From Capsicum annuum (lineage: Eukaryota > Streptophyta > Magnoliopsida > Solanales > Solanaceae), in assembly GCF_002878395.1 (NCBI RefSeq), contig NC_061121.1, positions 17,721,876-17,785,875 of the forward strand: a stretch of DNA of 64,000 bases. Direction: 5' to 3'. The notes beneath the pieces were generated by a model. The model was not told where the DNA came from. It ran no database searches and saw nothing but the letters and a program-made list of their open reading frames with translations. The translations under genes and the position numbers were made by a program. Shown here piece by piece: positions 60,691-64,000 of this stretch (the stretch's first letter is position 1; each line of letters begins with the position of its first letter).

Positions 60691-61814
60691 AGGATCGTAG
60701 GCCAAAAGGAGAGAAACATGATAAAGTAACAAAGAAACTACATCCACAAAATAGGAAAACATACCATTCATGCTTAATTATAAGTCCATGATAGAATATA
60801 AAGTAAGCTAACTGCTCACTTTTTCTTTGTTATTAAGAGATATCTTTTCTTCTTTGGTTAATGTGTGAAGTAAAGTGAAAGTTGAAGTTCTTGAGGAGTT
60901 CAAATTAAGAGGATAAGTTGCAAAATCGAGGTAAGATGACTGCTCTATTTTGTTCTCTTTATATATGAATTTGGGAAGGAATTATGGATGTGTTGTTATT
61001 GAGAACTCAAGAGATGATGAGTTCAATAATTGATTTCTACAATAAAAGAGATTTGAGGGTATTTTGTGGACGTTTTTTTTGTGTGTATTTGTTGGGGGAT
61101 GCTAGGTTGATATTCGAAAAAAGTGTAATTAGTTTGTATTGAAATATAAAAGAAGGGTATGGTGGTATACCACCGAACTAATGGTTGTATACGTCTATTG
61201 CCTATTGTATTGTTTGGAGGGTGTAATGAAGCCAAAGTTGTCTATTGCCTATTATTTTAGTGAAGTTAAATAGCCCAAATATGTCGGTTGGTTACTAATA
61301 CTAGTTTTACCATATACTTTATTGTAGATAAACATTCATAAAGTGAGGAAGTGAATTGGGTTAACGTTGGAGTTGTATTACTAGGTATGTAAGGCTACAC
61401 TATGTCGTATTCTTTGGCATGAAATCCAACATTTTTGGTACAACGTAAGCTTCTAAAGCTTTTCCATAGTAAATAATACCTAATAGCAGCACATGATCTA
61501 CCATCTAGATAACGACCTTGTTCCTGCTCCCTAATGTGTTAAAATACCACACCATATGTTTTTTATTGAGTCTACATTTATATATTCACTAGCAAGTTTC
61601 AAGAGTTCTTCTTTAAGTCAAATAAGACCCATATGTTGTTTCAGATCCTAAATATCTCATTCATGTACAATCTGCTCCATACCTCTTTGACATTGCATTA
61701 AGTGTTTATTCATATGTCTCGTATTAGTAGATTATTGTTTCAAGGTACCATAATATTATGACTACCAAAATCTCATAAGGCTAAATAAACTAAATAATGC
61801 AAATCCATATTAAA

Positions 61815-61980
61815 ATGGGTGGCAGCACAGGGGAATAAGCCTAGCATGGACCAATCTCGATATCCTTATATGTGGGTGGCAGCTTAGGAGCGTAAGCCTA
61901 TCATAGGCCGATCCCAATGTTTATATGTGGGTGGCAGCTTAGGGCGTAAGTGTAGCATGGGCCGATCCCGATTTATCTAT
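61815..61980. repeat. Three ~57-bp tandem repeats in LTR
   Basis: Unit (T/A)GGGTGGCAGC(A/T)(C/T)AGG...GTAAGC...GGCCGATCCCGAT, starting at about 61817, 61873 and 61929. Confidence 0.8.
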
Positions 61981-62675
61981 TTAACACTGATCAATTGGTC
62001 ATTTATGTTATATGACTTACAAAGATTATAAAGTAAGAAGGATAGAAATGAAGAAACAATGTAATGTACCTAGTCCCACAAGTATATATAAAGGTGGTCT
62101 ACTAGCACTATTTATACACTTATATCTGATTTCTATTAAGCTCTTGTATCACTTGTTGTTACTTTCAGCCTTACATAGTAGTACATATTTTTGTACTGAC
62201 GCCCCTTATGGGGGACCTGCATTTGATGATGCAGGCACAGGTACTTCAACTAATACATCTTCTCAGTAGGAGCTCAGGATATCCAACGGCTATTAGTGAG
62301 CTCCAGATTGATTCGGGGCTTTCCGGGTCTGTTTTATTTATTTTGGTATTGTACAGAAGTTAAAAGTATGGAGGGGGTTTGTCCCAACCTTAAATAGATA
62401 TATATATATATATCTTTTAGAGACTTTGTCGACAAATGTAAAGTTAAGCATGATAATGTCTTATCTTTTAGATATTATGGCCCCAACGACCAAGTATGGC
62501 ATATATAGTTTTGGCTTGTCATTTATTTCTCATCAATGCATTATATCCATGTATGAAAAAACTTTTGGTTATTATAGTTACATGTATGAGAAGTAAAGGT
62601 TATGGATTGGTTCTCTCGGGCCTTCACGGCTACGGGCGCCTATCCTCCCTAATAGGATTTGAGGCATAACAAAAG

Positions 62676-62692
62676 TGGTATTAGAGCAGGTT
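62676..62692 (+). other. Primer-binding site (initiator tRNA-Met type)
   Basis: TGGTATTAGAGCAGGTT differs slightly from TGGTATCAGAGC, the sequence pairing with the tRNA-Met 3' end that primes most plant LTR retrotransposons. Confidence 0.85.
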
Positions 62693-62929
62693 ATCCTACG
62701 GAGTCTACGAAACTATGTCTAAGTAGAGTCTTGTTTGTGGGTGTGTTATTCACCATATCTATAAATAAGAGGCTATGGGACATTTAGTGGTTGTCTTTTT
62801 TTCTTCACATCTTAGATCATGCAATAGAGACCAAGTTGTAGGTAAAGTCATATTTAACCATTGAATTTGTTTTTTCCTCATTATAGTAAAGATACCAGTT
62901 ACAATAAAGAGTAAGAATATAGGTAAGCA

Positions 62930-63700
62930 AGTAGATGTGGCTGCCGTAGAAGGGACCAGAAAGTCACCACGTAGACTAGCTAATCAAAGAGAGGCTCAAG
63001 CTGAGTTTATATCGCAAACTTCTTCTATTCCTCCATCTCCAGAAGAGCTAAGAAGGAGAAGAACCGCATCCTCAAAACCACCTATTAATGTTACTGAGCA
63101 AGATCTATATAATACGGTGTAATTATTGGCTCTTATAGTTTCTAGACAAGCTCAAGGACAAGCTATTCCTACCGCAGGTTCTAGTAGTGCAGATATGGAA
63201 GCTAGCCTTTGAACGTAAGATTTTCTTAAATTGGATCCTCCTACCTTCACCGGATTAGATCTTAATGAAGACCCATAGGACTTTATTGATCAAATCCAAA
63301 AGGGATCTAGATGTCATGCATGTATCGGGTAAAGAGACAGTTGAGCTAGCAGCATATAGATTCAAAGGAAAGGCTATATTTTGGTATGAAGACTGAAAAC
63401 GATCTAGGGGTATCTATGCACCATCAGCTACTTGGAAAGAGTTCAATGAGGCATTTCTTGTTCATTACCTTCCATTCGAGATTTAAGAGGCCTTGAAGAT
63501 CAGTTCTTAAACCTTCGCCAAGGGAATATGAGTGTGAGGGAGTACAACCTCCAGTTTAACTCTTTGTTTAGGTATGCTCCTAATATAGTAGCTACTATGG
63601 ATGATAGAGTTAATCGATATATGGATAGGTTGGATCCATATCTGGTTAGATATTTGACAGCACCCAATCACACATGCAATTGTACATGGTCTACCAAGTA
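62930..63700 (+). pseudogene. Ty3/gypsy gag, broken
   Basis: Frame one reads AAVEGTRKSPRRLANQREAQ to a stop at 63120. Then a gag core follows in shifting frames: FLKLDPPTFTGLDLNEDP, ELAAYRFKGKAIFWYED, SATWKEFNEAFLVHYLP and then QGNMSVREYNLQFNSLFRYAP. This is the Retrotrans_gag domain order. At least four stops or shifts (63120, 63212, 63280, 63397) break it. Confidence 0.85.
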
Positions 63701-64000
63701 GTCATGTGACCTTTAAGAAGCCAAGTATCGATACCACAGGGACTTGATATAACAACGATTCAATCATACTTTAAACTCTAAGATTAAAATGATGCAAGAG
63801 TAACCAGGAAGAGAGTTTTGAATATTGTACATTGCAAGTAAGGAAAACAATGCGTAAAGTAGAGTCTTGAAACAATCAATATGAGTAAATCCAGGGTTAA
63901 ATCACTTTGAACAATCATACTATGTTATTGAGCTTCATTCGTTAACTTACTTATCTTGATTTTTGATTCGTAGGATTAATTGCATGATAATGGTCTCCCA
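63650..64000. other. Insertion or second repeat after gag, to window edge
   Basis: After about 63655 the gag frame is replaced by CACCCAATCACACATGCAATTG...AAGTATCGATACCACAGGGAC, similar in style to the GTCGATCCCATAAGGA repeat at 45.7 kb. No coding sequence. Confidence 0.4.

Larger units (their letters stand above)
59870..62671 (+). mobile_element. Ty3/gypsy 5' LTR, ~2.8 kb
   Basis: Ends GAGGCATAACA at 62671, followed four bases later by a primer-binding site. The left limit is approximate. The region contains an AAGTAGGTGCATCACCTACTT-type palindrome three times (60030-60280), a SINE and three tandem repeats. Its partner LTR lies beyond the window. Confidence 0.7.

Noticed and set aside
42190..63700. 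Endogenous pararetrovirus (caulimovirid) origin for RT/gag-like remnants
   Set aside because: LTR ends, Met-type primer site, chromodomain-like pol tail and Retrotrans_gag wording fit Ty3/gypsy; the YADD RT with APE endonuclease fits a LINE. No movement- or coat-protein motif seen.

Overview
The window is nuclear DNA of a flowering plant, almost certainly a Solanaceae and most likely Solanum (tomato/potato group). It is AT-rich and dominated by transposable elements. It contains several copies of a SINE with the TS-type 3' half (a CCCTACC...CCCCAC...GGGATT block followed by TTG repeats). Its host genes are an S-like T2 ribonuclease closely resembling the tomato LE / tobacco NE type, a broken relative of the LX type, and an intronless DYW-class PPR gene. 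I see no prokaryotic, organellar or CRISPR-like content.

Layout. 0-1.4 kb: decayed MULE transposase running off the left edge. 3.4-4.8 kb: four-exon RNase T2 pseudogene, minus strand. 5.9-7.7 kb: the PPR-DYW gene, minus strand, the longest open frame in the window. 8.2-13 kb: Stowaway MITEs, a fold-back element carrying a hAT MITE, another hAT relic and a pair of tandem MITEs. 13.6-18.0 kb: a tandem duplication (two ~1.5 kb units of unknown content), each copy marked by its own insertions. 19.4-21.7 kb: the apparently intact three-exon RNase gene with its promoter. 21.9-27.5 kb: a large inverted-repeat element, two adjacent Helitrons and a hAT-like element. 28.6-30.5 kb: LINE remnant split by a TIR element. 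32.4-40.5 kb: MULE/Ulp1 relic interrupted by a 3.7 kb Helitron and a 1.3 kb MULE with a perfect 9-bp target duplication. 42-48.1 kb: Ty3/gypsy pol end, a full-length LTR and LTR fragments. 51-56.4 kb: a LINE with gag-like ORF1, endonuclease and reverse transcriptase, all broken. 56.9-58.2 kb: another MULE carrying a microsatellite and a minisatellite. 59.9-64 kb: Ty3/gypsy LTR, primer-binding site and broken gag running off the right edge.

Functional reading. Only two genes look able to make protein: the PPR editing factor (OTP85-like, predicted plastid) and the secreted RNase. The RNase promoter holds a match to the phosphate-starvation P1BS element, which fits the family's known induction by phosphate shortage. 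Its LX-like relative 15 kb away is dead: one stop replaces the first codon of exon 2 and another replaces the catalytic Glu of CAS II.

No new multi-gene system was found. The most informative structures are nested transposon insertions whose empty sites are also present in the window, so insertion points and target duplications can be read at base level. Residues and coordinates were read by eye. Boundaries called approximate should be treated as such.
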